Assembly: GCA_016290695.1 (NCBI GenBank)
Contig: JAEEUX010000030.1
Span: 1 to 15,402 of the forward strand
From: Oscillospiraceae bacterium
GTDB taxonomy: Bacteria > Bacillota > Clostridia > Oscillospirales > Oscillospiraceae
DNA: 15,402 nt
Direction of reading: 5' to 3'
Position 1 is the stretch's first letter. Each line of letters starts with the position of its first letter. This document shows, in pieces, positions 6,934 through 13,625 of the stretch. The notes under the pieces are model-generated. The model was not told the DNA's origin. It searched no databases and saw only the letters and a program-made list of their open reading frames with translations. The translations under genes and the position numbers were made by a program.

Positions 6934-8352
6934 ATGAAGAGAGATATATCCACCTTGAACGACAGAGCCGGCGGGCTTCGTTCAAAGCTTTTTGACCGCA
7001 AATTTTTAAACATGGTGCTGGCTGTCGCGGGACCGGTGCTTGTTCAGAACGTAATCACAAGCTTTGTAAACCTTTTGGACAACGTCATGGTAGGGCAGGT
7101 CGGCACCGAGAGCATGTCCGGAGTCGCCATAGTAAACCAGCTGCTTTTCGTCTTTAACCTCTGCATTATGGGCGGCATGGCGGGCCCCGGTATTCTCGCG
7201 GCTCAGTATACCGGAAAGGGCGATATTGAAGGATTACGCAACACCTGCCGCGTAAAATTTTACATAGGCTTCATTGCGGTCGCCGCCTTCGCCGCGGCGC
7301 TGCTTATTAAGGGCAGCTCGCTGATATCGCTGTTTCTGCACGAAGGGCAGGACGCGCTTGATCTGGACGCGACGCTCTCCTTCGGCATGGATTACCTGAA
7401 GGTAATGGTCTGGCAGATGATACCCTTCGCGCTGTCGCAGGTCTATTCGAGCACGCTGCGCGAGTCCGGTGAAACGATGCTCCCCATGAAGGCGGGCATC
7501 GCCGCCGTATTTGTGAACCTGTTCCTGAACTGGATCCTTATTTTCGGCAAGCTTGGCGCCCCGGCTATGGGCGTTACCGGCGCCGCTATCGCAACGCTTA
7601 TCGCGCGCTGCGTCGAATGCGGCATCGTCCTTATCTGGTCGCACCGCCATACCGACAAGGCGCAGTTTGCGTCCGGGCTTTTCCGCACGATGAAGGTTCC
7701 GGGCGCGCTTGTTAAGCAGATCGTTATCATGGGTGCGCCGCTGTTAGCAAACGAAGTTCTCTGGTCCGCGGGCATGACTACGCTTAATCAGTGCTACAGT
7801 GTCCGAGGGCTCGAGGTAGTCTCAGCGACGAACATCGCTTCGACCGTTTCCAACCTCTTTTTCACTGCGTTCTTTGCCATGGGCATCGCCGCATCCATCA
7901 TTATCGGTCAGCTCTTAGGCTCGAACAAGAAGGAAGAAGCGGTTGCCATGCAGCACAAGATAAGCGTTTTCACCGTCCTCGTGAACATCGTTGTGGGGCT
8001 CATAATGGCGATACTTGCTCCGCTTGTTCCCGATATATATAACACGACGCCTATGGTCAAGGCGCTCGCCGGCCAGCTTCTGCTTGTAAACGCCATAAAG
8101 ATGCCCGTCTCGGCTTACGTCAACGTCGCGTACTTCACGATGCGCGCCGGAGGAAAAACCATTATCACCTTTTTCTTCGACTGCGGCTTTATATGGCTCA
8201 TCTGCGCGCCGCTCGCCTTCGTTCTTTCGCGTTATACCGCCATGCCTATCCTCCCGCTGTTTATCTGCGTCGAGTCGATAGAGGCGGTAAAGTGCGTGGT
8301 AGGCTTCTTCCTTCTGAGAAGCCGCCGCTGGGTCAATAATCTGGTCGGCTGA
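6934..8352 (+). CDS. MATE-family multidrug/Na+ (H+) antiporter
   Basis: A 472-residue membrane efflux protein of the MATE family, expected to export cationic drugs or metabolites using a Na+ or H+ gradient. Two homologous halves of about six helices each are visible: the first opens with VAGPVLVQNVITSFVNLLDN and the second with IVIMGAPLLANEVLWSAGM. Typical features include a VNQLLFVFN-type helix and repeated small-residue packing motifs. Length is normal for the family. ATG 6934 has GGAG seven bases upstream (6923-6926). It is the first gene of a compact operon with DUF998, DUF3795 and YjdF-family genes, 30 bases before the next start. The promoter region carries a half-site resembling the TetR operators further downstream, suggesting drug-responsive control. 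Substrate unknown. Confidence 0.92.
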   Translation: MKRDISTLNDRAGGLRSKLFDRKFLNMVLAVAGPVLVQNVITSFVNLLDNVMVGQVGTESMSGVAIVNQLLFVFNLCIMGGMAGPGILAAQYTGKGDIEGLRNTCRVKFYIGFIAVAAFAAALLIKGSSLISLFLHEGQDALDLDATLSFGMDYLKVMVWQMIPFALSQVYSSTLRESGETMLPMKAGIAAVFVNLFLNWILIFGKLGAPAMGVTGAAIATLIARCVECGIVLIWSHRHTDKAQFASGLFRTMKVPGALVKQIVIMGAPLLANEVLWSAGMTTLNQCYSVRGLEVVSATNIASTVSNLFFTAFFAMGIAASIIIGQLLGSNKKEEAVAMQHKISVFTVLVNIVVGLIMAILAPLVPDIYNTTPMVKALAGQLLLVNAIKMPVSAYVNVAYFTMRAGGKTIITFFFDCGFIWLICAPLAFVLSRYTAMPILPLFICVESIEAVKCVVGFFLLRSRRWVNNLVG

Positions 8353-8382
8353 CGAGCAACAGGAGCATACGGAGGGATACGA

Positions 8383-9033
8383 ATGAAAGACAGAAAGCTT
8401 ATCAACTGGCTCGGGCTTACCGGCCTCATTGCCCTCATTTCTTATGCCGCGGCCGTGATTTTTTCGCCGCTCGCCTTCCCCGGCTATAACTGGATGGCGC
8501 AGGCCGTGAGCGACCTTTCCGCCGAGACTGCTCCTTCCCGCGCGCTATGGAATCAGCTTGCCGCGCTTTACGGCCAGTGCAGCGTCGTCTGCGTTACCTG
8601 TGTGTCCGTTTTCGTCTCGGCTAAAAGGATATCTTCGAAGCTTTTCCGAGCAGGTATTCATCTTTTCACGGCGATGAACTGGGTTTCGAGCGTGGGCTAT
8701 TCTATGTTCCCGCTTGCTGACAGCGGCAAGGAAATAGCCTCGTTTCAGGAAATAATGCACATGGTCGTCACAGTCCTCGTCGTCCTGCTGTCCGTCGCGT
8801 CGCTCGTTCTTATGATAATCGCCGGGTTCCGGGCCAACGGCTCGCGAGCCATCGGCATTTGGGCGGCGATAGCGCTCGCGATGATGCTCGTCGGAGCAAT
8901 AGGTCAGGGTGCCGTGCCGCCGGAATATTTCGGCATAGTCGAGCGTTTCAGCGTTTTCGCAGCCGTCGGTTTCACCGCCGTTTTGGGCTGCTATCTATTC
9001 GGCGGTTTCCGAAAGCTGCCAATCCAGTTATAA
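8383..9033 (+). CDS. DUF998-family membrane protein
   Basis: A 216-residue protein with about six predicted membrane segments. The N-terminal half carries DUF998 hallmarks: a first helix, then FSPLAFPGYNWMAQAVSDLS (27-46) and APSRALWNQLAALYG (50-64). No catalytic residues are recognisable and the family has no firmly established function. GGAGGG (8371-8376) precedes ATG 8383. It sits 30 bases after the MATE gene and 19 before the DUF3795 gene, so it is almost certainly co-transcribed with both. Confidence 0.82.
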   Translation: MKDRKLINWLGLTGLIALISYAAAVIFSPLAFPGYNWMAQAVSDLSAETAPSRALWNQLAALYGQCSVVCVTCVSVFVSAKRISSKLFRAGIHLFTAMNWVSSVGYSMFPLADSGKEIASFQEIMHMVVTVLVVLLSVASLVLMIIAGFRANGSRAIGIWAAIALAMMLVGAIGQGAVPPEYFGIVERFSVFAAVGFTAVLGCYLFGGFRKLPIQL

Positions 9034-9052
9034 GTCCACCTCGGAGGTACAT

Positions 9053-9394
9053 ATGAAAAAGTTCATCGCATACTGCGGGCTCGATTGTGAGACCTGTGAG
9101 GCCCGCATCGCCACCATTACCAACGACAACGCGCTTCGCCAAAAGGTTTCAATACTTTGGTCGGAGCTGAATCATACTGTAATTACGCCGGAGATGATAA
9201 ACTGCGTCGGCTGCCGCATAGATGGGCCGAAAACGCCTTACTGCGAGTCTCTTTGCCCGATAAGGAAGTGTGCCGAGGGCAAAAAGCTCGAAACCTGCGG
9301 TGACTGCAGGGAAATGAGTTCCTGCAAGGAGCTTGAAGCACTCATCAAAAACAACGCGGAGGCAATGAACAATTTAAAAAATATGAAGTTATGA
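9053..9394 (+). CDS. DUF3795 cysteine-rich protein
   Basis: A 113-residue soluble protein with eleven cysteines in the DUF3795 pattern: YCGLDCETCEA at the start (Cys8, 12, 15), CVGCR (51, 54), a Cys64/68/73 group, then CGDC (82, 85) and Cys91. The spacing suggests Zn2+ or Fe-S binding, but this is inference, as no member function is firmly known to me. The start is set by GGAGG (9043-9047) before ATG 9053. Its last codons overlap the YjdF-family start by four bases (ATGA), implying translational coupling. Confidence 0.85.
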   Translation: MKKFIAYCGLDCETCEARIATITNDNALRQKVSILWSELNHTVITPEMINCVGCRIDGPKTPYCESLCPIRKCAEGKKLETCGDCREMSSCKELEALIKNNAEAMNNLKNMKL

Positions 9395-9801
9395 CAGAAT
9401 CGGATTTGACCATTTTTTTCGACGACCCCTTCTGGGTCGGCGTTTTCGAGCGTATTGAGGGCGATAAGCTCTCCGTCTGCAAGGTCACGTTCGGAGCGGA
9501 ACCGAAGGACTATGAGGTAGACGATTTCGTCCTCAGAAATTACTGCGCTCTTTCATTCAGCCCCGCAGTGGAGGCGGAAACGCACCACGCCGCGGATAAT
9601 CCCAAGCGCCGCATGCGAAACGCAAGGCGTCAGCTTGAGAAGAACGGCATCGGGACGAAGTCTCAGCAGGCGCTTCAAATGCAGCGCGAGCAGAATAAGC
9701 TTGAGCGTAAGACCGTAAGCCGTGAGCAAAGACTCTCCGAGGCAGAGCGCTTATTTGAACTGAGACAGCAGAAGAAAAAGGAAAAACACAAGGGCCGGTA
9801 A
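9391..9801 (+). CDS. YjdF-family (DUF2992) protein
   Basis: A 136-residue protein resembling Bacillus YjdF. An N-terminal beta-rich part (about 5-57) has LTIFFDDPFWVGVFER and GAEPKDYEVDDFVL. A long highly charged, probably coiled-coil or disordered tail (about 60-136) contains the family-typical KRRMRNARRQ segment and ends lysine-rich. Biochemical function is unknown; Firmicute homologues are often controlled by the yjdF (azaaromatic-sensing) riboswitch. Here the gene has no leader of its own: its ATG overlaps the upstream stop by four bases, and there is no strong independent ribosome binding site. It is the last gene of the MATE operon and is followed by a strong terminator. Confidence 0.85.
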   Translation: MTESDLTIFFDDPFWVGVFERIEGDKLSVCKVTFGAEPKDYEVDDFVLRNYCALSFSPAVEAETHHAADNPKRRMRNARRQLEKNGIGTKSQQALQMQREQNKLERKTVSREQRLSEAERLFELRQQKKKEKHKGR

Positions 9802-9810
9802 GCCCGAAAA

Positions 9811-9839
9811 AGCCCGAAGCGTCATCTCCGCTTCGGGCT
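9811..9839. terminator. Bidirectional intrinsic terminator
   Basis: An 11-bp perfect stem, AGCCCGAAGCG (9811-9821) and CGCTTCGGGCT (9829-9839), with a 7-nt loop. On the plus strand it is followed within nine bases by TTTTTT; on the minus strand it is followed directly by TTTTT. It lies between convergent genes and can stop both the MATE operon and the TetR-GNAT unit. Confidence 0.9.
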
Positions 9840-9883
9840 ATTACATTTTTTACACTCTGAATACTCTTCGGCGGCAGTTCGAT

Positions 9884-10519
9884 TTATTTATTGAGCTGCC
9901 CCGGCAGCTTCAGCTTCTCCTTCGGCGGGAACTGCGCCTCATACTGCTCAAACGCAGCCGTTTCTCTTTCAGCAACGAAATACCCCTCCGGCGGCGCGTA
10001 AACGCCCGTAACTCCGCTCAGGAAACCCGGAAGAAGCTCTCTGCAAAGGAAAAACGATGCGTCAGCGCCCTCGGGCAGATCATGATAGCGGATGCCGAAA
10101 TCGCTCGCGTATGTAAAACCGCTTTTGCCGTAAAAATTTATGTTGCCCTCGAAGCAGAGCGCGCCGCAGCCGTAGGCCGCCGCCTTTTCAATCGAATAAT
10201 CCAGCAGCATCTTGCCATAGCCCTGCCTCTTGAGCTCCGGCGCAATGCAGATAGGTCCCATCGTCATAATTGGTATGCTTCTGCCGTCGTCGGCGCTTAT
10301 CACGGCTCGCACGAACATGTTCTGCCCGATTATCCTGCCGTCCTTTTCCATAACGAGGTCCAGCTCCGGCACGAAATCAGGGTTCGCCCTGAAACGGCGC
10401 AGAACGTAATGCTCCATGCAGCCGGGGCGGTATACATTCCAGAAGGACTCGCGAACGAGGTTCTCGACCTCGCGAAAATCGTTTTCCGTTTCTCTTCTTA
10501 TTATTACGCTTTTATCCAT
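9884..10519 (-). CDS. GNAT-family N-acetyltransferase
   Basis: A 211-residue acetyl-CoA-dependent acyltransferase. Residues 5-135 form the GNAT fold: IRRETENDFREVENLV at the N-terminus, the acetyl-CoA pyrophosphate-binding motif A IAPELKRQGYGKMLLDYSI (92-110, with Arg98-Gln99-Gly100-x-Gly102), and motif B with FYGKSGF (129-135). The C-terminal ~70 residues are an extension that may shape the acceptor site. It is closest in style to the YhbS-like branch. Acceptor unknown: drug, small amine or protein N-terminus are all possible. AAGGAG (10525-10530, minus strand) lies five bases before the start. It is 17 bases downstream of the TetR gene, so it is co-regulated and may be a resistance or detoxification gene. 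Confidence 0.88.
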   Translation of the reverse strand: MDKSVIIRRETENDFREVENLVRESFWNVYRPGCMEHYVLRRFRANPDFVPELDLVMEKDGRIIGQNMFVRAVISADDGRSIPIMTMGPICIAPELKRQGYGKMLLDYSIEKAAAYGCGALCFEGNINFYGKSGFTYASDFGIRYHDLPEGADASFFLCRELLPGFLSGVTGVYAPPEGYFVAERETAAFEQYEAQFPPKEKLKLPGQLNK

Positions 10520-10536
10520 TTTTTCTCCTTATCCGT

Positions 10537-11130
10537 TTAGTCGTCGGCTATGCGGCGCATTCCCTCAAGCATCCCGTCCGCGAGCGAAGCTACCGCCGCC
10601 TTGTCCTCAGCGCCGTCATAGACGCTGTAAAGCAAAAACATCGGGGCATAGAATTCCGCAGCCTTCTCCCTCGCCCGCGTTAACCCCCGCGAGGCGAAAA
10701 GCTCCGTCATGTAATCAAGCGGCCCGGAAGCCAAATACTGCTGATAGAGCGCCGCCATCTCCGCGCTGCGAAACTGCTCGACGGTGAGCATTTTGCGAAA
10801 CTGAGAAGCAAACTCGTCCTGAGTCCAATAGAGAAACATCGTCTTGGCAAATTCCACTATATCATCCACCGACGCAGCGGCATATGCTTCCGCCATCTCA
10901 TCCGGGCTCCCCTCGGGAAGATTTTGCTCCTTCGCCTGCTCCGCGTCGCGCTCTTCCATTCGCGCAAGGATGCTTTCAAAAATATCCCGCTTATTCCTGT
11001 AATGCTTATACAGCGCACCCTTCGTCATGCCCAGTTCCCCGGCAATGTCGCTCACCGAGGCCGCCTCGTAGCCGTCCCTCGCAAAAAGACGCAGCGCCGT
11101 GAGCAATATGCGTTCCTTGGTGCCGCCCAT
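10537..11130 (-). CDS. TetR/AcrR-family transcriptional repressor
   Basis: A 197-residue one-component regulator. Residues about 4-50 are a typical TetR DNA-binding domain: ILLTALRLFARDGYEAASV, then helix-turn-helix SDIAGELGMTKGALYKHY (27-44) and the KRDIF continuation. The remaining ~140 residues form the ligand-binding and dimerisation domain, including a DUF-like YWTQDEFASQF segment. The ligand is unknown. A strong purine-rich GAGGGGGG (11135-11142, minus strand) precedes the start. Its own promoter contains two palindromes fitting a TetR dimer, so autorepression is likely. The GNAT gene follows 17 bases later. The MATE operon may also be a target, as its promoter has a half-site. Confidence 0.92.
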   Translation of the reverse strand: MGGTKERILLTALRLFARDGYEAASVSDIAGELGMTKGALYKHYRNKRDIFESILARMEERDAEQAKEQNLPEGSPDEMAEAYAAASVDDIVEFAKTMFLYWTQDEFASQFRKMLTVEQFRSAEMAALYQQYLASGPLDYMTELFASRGLTRAREKAAEFYAPMFLLYSVYDGAEDKAAVASLADGMLEGMRRIADD

Positions 11131-11154
11131 AGTTCCCCCCTCTTTTCTTCGCCG

Positions 11155-11176
11155 TGAGTAAACGGCCGTTTACTCA
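11155..11176. promoter_or_regulatory. TetR operator O1 (22-bp perfect palindrome)
   Basis: The core GTAAACGGCCGTTTAC (11158-11173) extends three bases on each side to a perfect 22-bp palindrome. It overlaps the expected transcription start (about 11174) of the TetR gene. The centre is 29 bp from that of O2. Binding by the adjacent TetR protein is inferred from position and symmetry. Confidence 0.85.
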
Positions 11177-11180
11177 GAGC

Positions 11181-11209
11181 ATTATAGTAAACGTTCGTTT
11201 ACTTGTCAA
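11181..11209 (-). promoter_or_regulatory. Consensus sigma-A promoter of the TetR-GNAT unit
   Basis: On the minus strand, TTGACA (11209-11204) and TATAAT (11186-11181) are both perfect consensus with an optimal 17-bp spacer. The spacer is almost entirely filled by operator O2. The expected start near 11174 gives a leader of about 44 nt with O1 at its beginning. Such a strong promoter with an operator in the spacer is typical of tight, inducible repression. Confidence 0.9.
11186..11203. promoter_or_regulatory. TetR operator O2 in the promoter spacer
   Basis: AGTAAACG (11186-11193) and CGTTTACT (11196-11203) form an 18-bp dyad around TT. It has the same GTAAACG-N2-CGTTTAC architecture as O1. 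It occupies the -10/-35 spacer, so bound repressor would block RNA polymerase. Confidence 0.85.
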
Positions 11210-11228
11210 GTCCTTTTCACAAAAAATT

Positions 11229-11427
11229 GCCGCCCCTTCGGCTCATCAATACCGATATTCAAGTAAAATAAGAAAAAAGATATGCGAAAAGGCTTTTGCG
11301 TCAGGCGAGGCGGACTTCGTAGGACATAATGAATACATGGTCAAGAAGCCCAACAAAGCATGGCGAAAAGCTTTCCGTATAGATTTTCTGATTTTAATTG
11401 GATATTAGTATAAGCCGAAGGGGCGGC
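11229..11427 (-). terminator. Intrinsic terminator of the YegP-like gene, split by a TIR element
   Basis: On the minus strand the arms 11427-11413 (GCCGCCCCTTCGGCT) and 11243-11229 (AGCCGAAGGGGCGGC) form a perfect 15-bp GC-rich stem. They are followed by AATTTTTT (11228-11221). This is a classical rho-independent terminator located 19 bases past the stop codon at 11446. Between the arms lies the 157-bp TIR element copy B, so the original short loop (about ten bases) became about 169 nt. The element is itself largely self-complementary, so the stem could still close. Confidence 0.75.
11250..11410. mobile_element. MITE-like TIR element, copy B (157 bp plus flanking TA)
   Basis: The element runs from C11252 to G11408 with TA on both sides (11250-11251, 11409-11410). 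The right end GATTTTAATTGGATATTAG is identical to that of copy C. The left end is more diverged (CCGATATTCAAGTAAAA). Inverted similarity extends about 50 bases inward on each side. A central stretch (about 11300-11360) is absent from copies A and C, so this is the fullest copy here. It encodes no transposase; an open frame through it, ending in ILIGY, looks incidental. Confidence 0.75.
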
Positions 11428-11445
11428 GTATTTTGCTCATTTGCC

Positions 11446-11817
11446 TTATTTCGCAGCTTCGCTTATTTCGGCTTCGGGCGCATTTTTCTTCACGCTCTGA
11501 ACGCCGTTTTCGCAGCTCGTCTTAGTCTTATAGCCCTCGGAAACTGCAATTATCTCGCCGTTTTTCGCTTTGAGGCGGAAACGGAACTCACCCGCCTTAT
11601 CCTTATAAATCTCAAACTTAGGATGCTTCATCGTTACGATGGGCTCAACCGTCTGATCCTCTACGTCGCCGAAGCAGTTGGTTTTGACGCTTTTAACCCC
11701 GTTTAGGCAGGAGGCCTTGCTCTTATATACCTCGGAGGTGGCGATAGTCTCCCCATTATTTGCCTTGAGATCAAACTTATAGCCCGTTGCGGTTTCTTTT
11801 ACTACGAATTTTCCCAT
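11446..11817 (-). CDS. YegP-like protein with two DUF1508 repeats
   Basis: A 123-residue small soluble protein made of two DUF1508 modules. Module one (about 2-47) has KFVVKETATGYKFDLKANNGE and ends with a CLNGVKSVK strand-helix. Module two (about 66-111) repeats the pattern with FEIYKDKAGEFRFRLKAKNGE and CENGVQSVKKN. This tandem arrangement is the usual YegP form; the function of the family is not established. The start at 11817 is preferred over an upstream ATG at 11871 because the family begins here and an AAAGGA (11829-11834, minus strand) lies upstream. A split terminator follows the stop. No convincing promoter was found in the AT-rich upstream region 11880-11970. Confidence 0.87.
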   Translation of the reverse strand: MGKFVVKETATGYKFDLKANNGETIATSEVYKSKASCLNGVKSVKTNCFGDVEDQTVEPIVTMKHPKFEIYKDKAGEFRFRLKAKNGEIIAVSEGYKTKTSCENGVQSVKKNAPEAEISEAAK

Positions 11818-12010
11818 GTTACTGTCAATCCTTTCTCTAAATCGTACTGAATATGCCGCAGTCTGCCGCAATGACGCGCAAGCTTACGTGCCCTCCAATA
11901 TTTAAGTATACAGTAACATATTTCCATACATATTTCAACCGCAAATCGTATATTATGACAATTAATATGTCGTTCCGGCCATCGTTTTGGCGCAATATGC
12001 CAAATTGCGC

Positions 12011-12421
12011 TTAAACCAGTTCGCCGGAAAAATGCTGTATCTCATGCTGAATTATCTGCGCCGTAAAGCCACTGAACTTCCCGTGGCGTTTCTCGAAGTT
12101 ACTGTCCAGATAATCGAGTTCTATTTCCTTATACCTTACGCATTTTCTCACGCCGTCAAGTGAAAGGCAGCCCTCTTCCGTTTCGTAGCGCCCGGACTTT
12201 TTCGTGATAACGGGGTTCACCATCGCAAATTCAAACGCGCCCGCAATTACGGCTATTATCTGCTTTTTCACGCCTATCATGTTCGCTGCCATGCCGACGC
12301 AGCGGTCTCTGTTTGCGTCCAGGGTATCCATCAAATCCGCGATAACCTGTTTGTCTGCCTCCGTCGCCGGCTCGGACTTCTGCTGCAAAAACAAAGGATC
12401 CCTCATTATCTGCTTAATCAT
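12011..12421 (-). CDS. Short peptide deformylase-like protein, atypical motif 1
   Basis: A 136-residue protein of the peptide deformylase family, metalloenzymes that remove formyl groups from nascent N-terminal Met. Motif 2 EGCLS (83-87, metal ligand Cys85) and motif 3 QHEIQH (125-130, His126, Glu127, His130) are intact. Motif 1, normally GxGxAAxQ, reads CVGMAANM (41-48), so the first Gly is Cys41 and the conserved Gln is Met48. The protein ends six residues after the HExxH motif, shorter than canonical Def. This short form recurs in Clostridia as a second copy, so it is probably not a broken gene, but whether it deformylates peptides is uncertain. GGGAG (12432-12436, minus strand) precedes the start. 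A 7-bp hairpin (11990-12010) follows the stop but lacks a T-tract. Confidence 0.85.
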   Translation of the reverse strand: MIKQIMRDPLFLQQKSEPATEADKQVIADLMDTLDANRDRCVGMAANMIGVKKQIIAVIAGAFEFAMVNPVITKKSGRYETEEGCLSLDGVRKCVRYKEIELDYLDSNFEKRHGKFSGFTAQIIQHEIQHFSGELV

Positions 12422-12463
12422 TTATATGCCACTCCCGTAATATAGCTCTGTAGGCCGATTTTA

Positions 12464-12535
12464 TACTAACGTCCGATTATAAGATATACGCAAAGCCTTC
12501 CATATAGATTTTCTGATTTTAATTGGATATTAGTA
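12464..12535. mobile_element. MITE-like TIR element, copy C (68 bp plus flanking TA)
   Basis: The element runs from C12466 to G12533 with TA on both sides. The right end is identical to that of copy B over GATTTTCTGATTTTAATTGG and the following ATATTAG. The left end CTAACGTCCGATTATAA is a diverged inverted copy. The inner AAGATATACG matches AAGATATGCG in copy B. It lies about 43 bases upstream of the deformylase start, in the position where its promoter or leader would be. Confidence 0.75.
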
Positions 12536-12536
12536 T

Positions 12537-12776
12537 TATTTTATTATCTCAGCTTTTTCGGCCTAAGGCAAGCTCTTTATTCTCCGCAAAGCGCTTTCGG
12601 AAAACAAAAGTGCTGCCGTCATGCTTCCCTGCGCAAACGGAGGGCTTTTTATGAAAGTTTTATTATAAGAATTTAAATCTGGGCTATCAATCCGGTGAAA
12701 TATCTGTTATTATGGTAAAAGAATAAAAAGTTAAGCGCTTTTGCTTCCATAAAAACAGACAGGAGGACCCGTTATT
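12537..12776. other. Intergenic region between TIR element C and the flavoprotein gene
   Basis: This AT-rich stretch has no credible gene. It holds one weak terminator-like hairpin, CCCTGCG (12627-12633) with CGGAGGG (12638-12644), one mismatch, followed by CTTTTT. No clear -35/-10 pair for the downstream gene could be found. AGGAGG (12761-12766) near its end is that gene's ribosome binding site. Confidence 0.4.
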
Positions 12777-13454
12777 ATGTTTTATGAAACCGAGAAAAAC
12801 GACCACGGTCTCGCAAGGCCGCCATTCAAATCCATTGCAGTCCCCCGCCCCATTGGCTGGATATCCACGCTGGACGCTGACGGAAAACCCAATCTCGCGC
12901 CGTACAGCCAATTCACTAACCTCACCTTCGACCCACCTTACGTTCTTATCTCCATAAACACGACGCCAGAATACAAGCGCAAGGACACCACCAACAACAT
13001 CGAGCGCACGGGTGAGTTTGTCCACAATATGGTGACTTACGAGCTGATGGAGAAAATGAACATTACCGCCGCGCCCTTCCCTCCCGGGGTGGACGAATTT
13101 GAGGCTGCAGGACTCACGAAGGCCGAATCCGTTCTGGTAAAGCCCTATCGCGTGGCGGAGTCTCCCGTTCAGCTTGAATGCAAGCACGTTCAGACTATTC
13201 GCCTCCCAGGCACGAGCAGCGTCGGCTCCGCCGATATCATCATCGGTAAGGTCGTCGGCGTACATATAAAGGATGAGGTAATCGGCCCCGACGGCAAGCT
13301 TGACATGCTGAAAATCAAGCCTCTCGCCCGCATGGGTTACAGCGACTACACCTACGTGGACAAAATCTTCACCATCACCCCCTCGGACGCCGCCGGAGAT
13401 GAAGGCGACCGCTCTCTGGGCCTTGAAGGAGCCACGGGCGCGTTCAATAAATAA
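12777..13454 (+). CDS. Flavin reductase-like (DIM6/NTAB) flavoprotein
   Basis: A 225-residue protein of the flavin reductase-like, FMN-binding split-barrel family. The N-terminal FMN-binding region includes RPIGWISTLDADGKPNLAPY (24-43), SQFTNLTFDPP and VLISI. It continues with a KDTTNNIERTGEFVHNMV segment (69-86) typical of the larger family members, and a QLECKHVQTIRLPG strand. Such proteins bind FMN and reduce flavin or a small substrate with NAD(P)H; the substrate cannot be named. Length is normal. ATG 12777 has AGGAGG ten bases upstream. It appears monocistronic, with a terminator shortly after the stop. Confidence 0.88.
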   Translation: MFYETEKNDHGLARPPFKSIAVPRPIGWISTLDADGKPNLAPYSQFTNLTFDPPYVLISINTTPEYKRKDTTNNIERTGEFVHNMVTYELMEKMNITAAPFPPGVDEFEAAGLTKAESVLVKPYRVAESPVQLECKHVQTIRLPGTSSVGSADIIIGKVVGVHIKDEVIGPDGKLDMLKIKPLARMGYSDYTYVDKIFTITPSDAAGDEGDRSLGLEGATGAFNK

Positions 13455-13481
13455 GCCTCCATGCTTCGCTAAGCCTTCAAA

Positions 13482-13514
13482 ACCTCTGAAGCCTCTGTGG
13501 TTTCAGGGGTTTTT
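13482..13514 (+). terminator. Intrinsic terminator of the flavoprotein gene
   Basis: Stem ACCTCTGAA (13482-13490) with TTCAGGGGT (13502-13510), nine pairs including one G-U, loop of 11, running into TTTTT. It lies 28 bases after the stop codon. Confidence 0.75.
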
Positions 13515-13558
13515 GGGTCCCATCGGAAACACTTAATTAAGACAGGCGCGTTTATCGC

Positions 13559-13587
13559 TTGATATAACGCCGCGTTGATTATATAAT
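13559..13587 (+). promoter_or_regulatory. Sigma-A promoter of the SerB-like HAD gene
   Basis: TTGATA (13559-13564) and a perfect TATAAT (13582-13587) are separated by 17 bp. The expected start near 13594 gives a leader of about 32 nt to TTG 13626, or only 14 nt to GTG 13608, which supports the later start. Confidence 0.8.
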
Positions 13588-13625
13588 GGTTATCGCCAAT
13601 CCATGCCGTGAAAGAGAGATGCCCC

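Noticed and set aside
6813..6995. 60-codon plus-strand open frame upstream of and overlapping the MATE start
   Set aside because: It begins before the -10 box of the MATE promoter and overlaps the well-supported MATE gene in another frame, with no ribosome binding site.
10082..11157. Plus-strand open frames opposite the GNAT and TetR genes
   Set aside because: They are antisense shadows with Arg/Pro-rich composition and no supporting signals.
11154..11408. 84-codon plus-strand open frame ending in ILIGY
   Set aside because: It runs through the TetR operators, the promoter and the TIR element, has no ribosome binding site and no plausible domain.
12641..12668. Six-codon mini-frame after GGAGGG near 12651
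   Set aside because: Too short to support as a gene; the same bases are equally well read as part of a weak hairpin followed by Ts.
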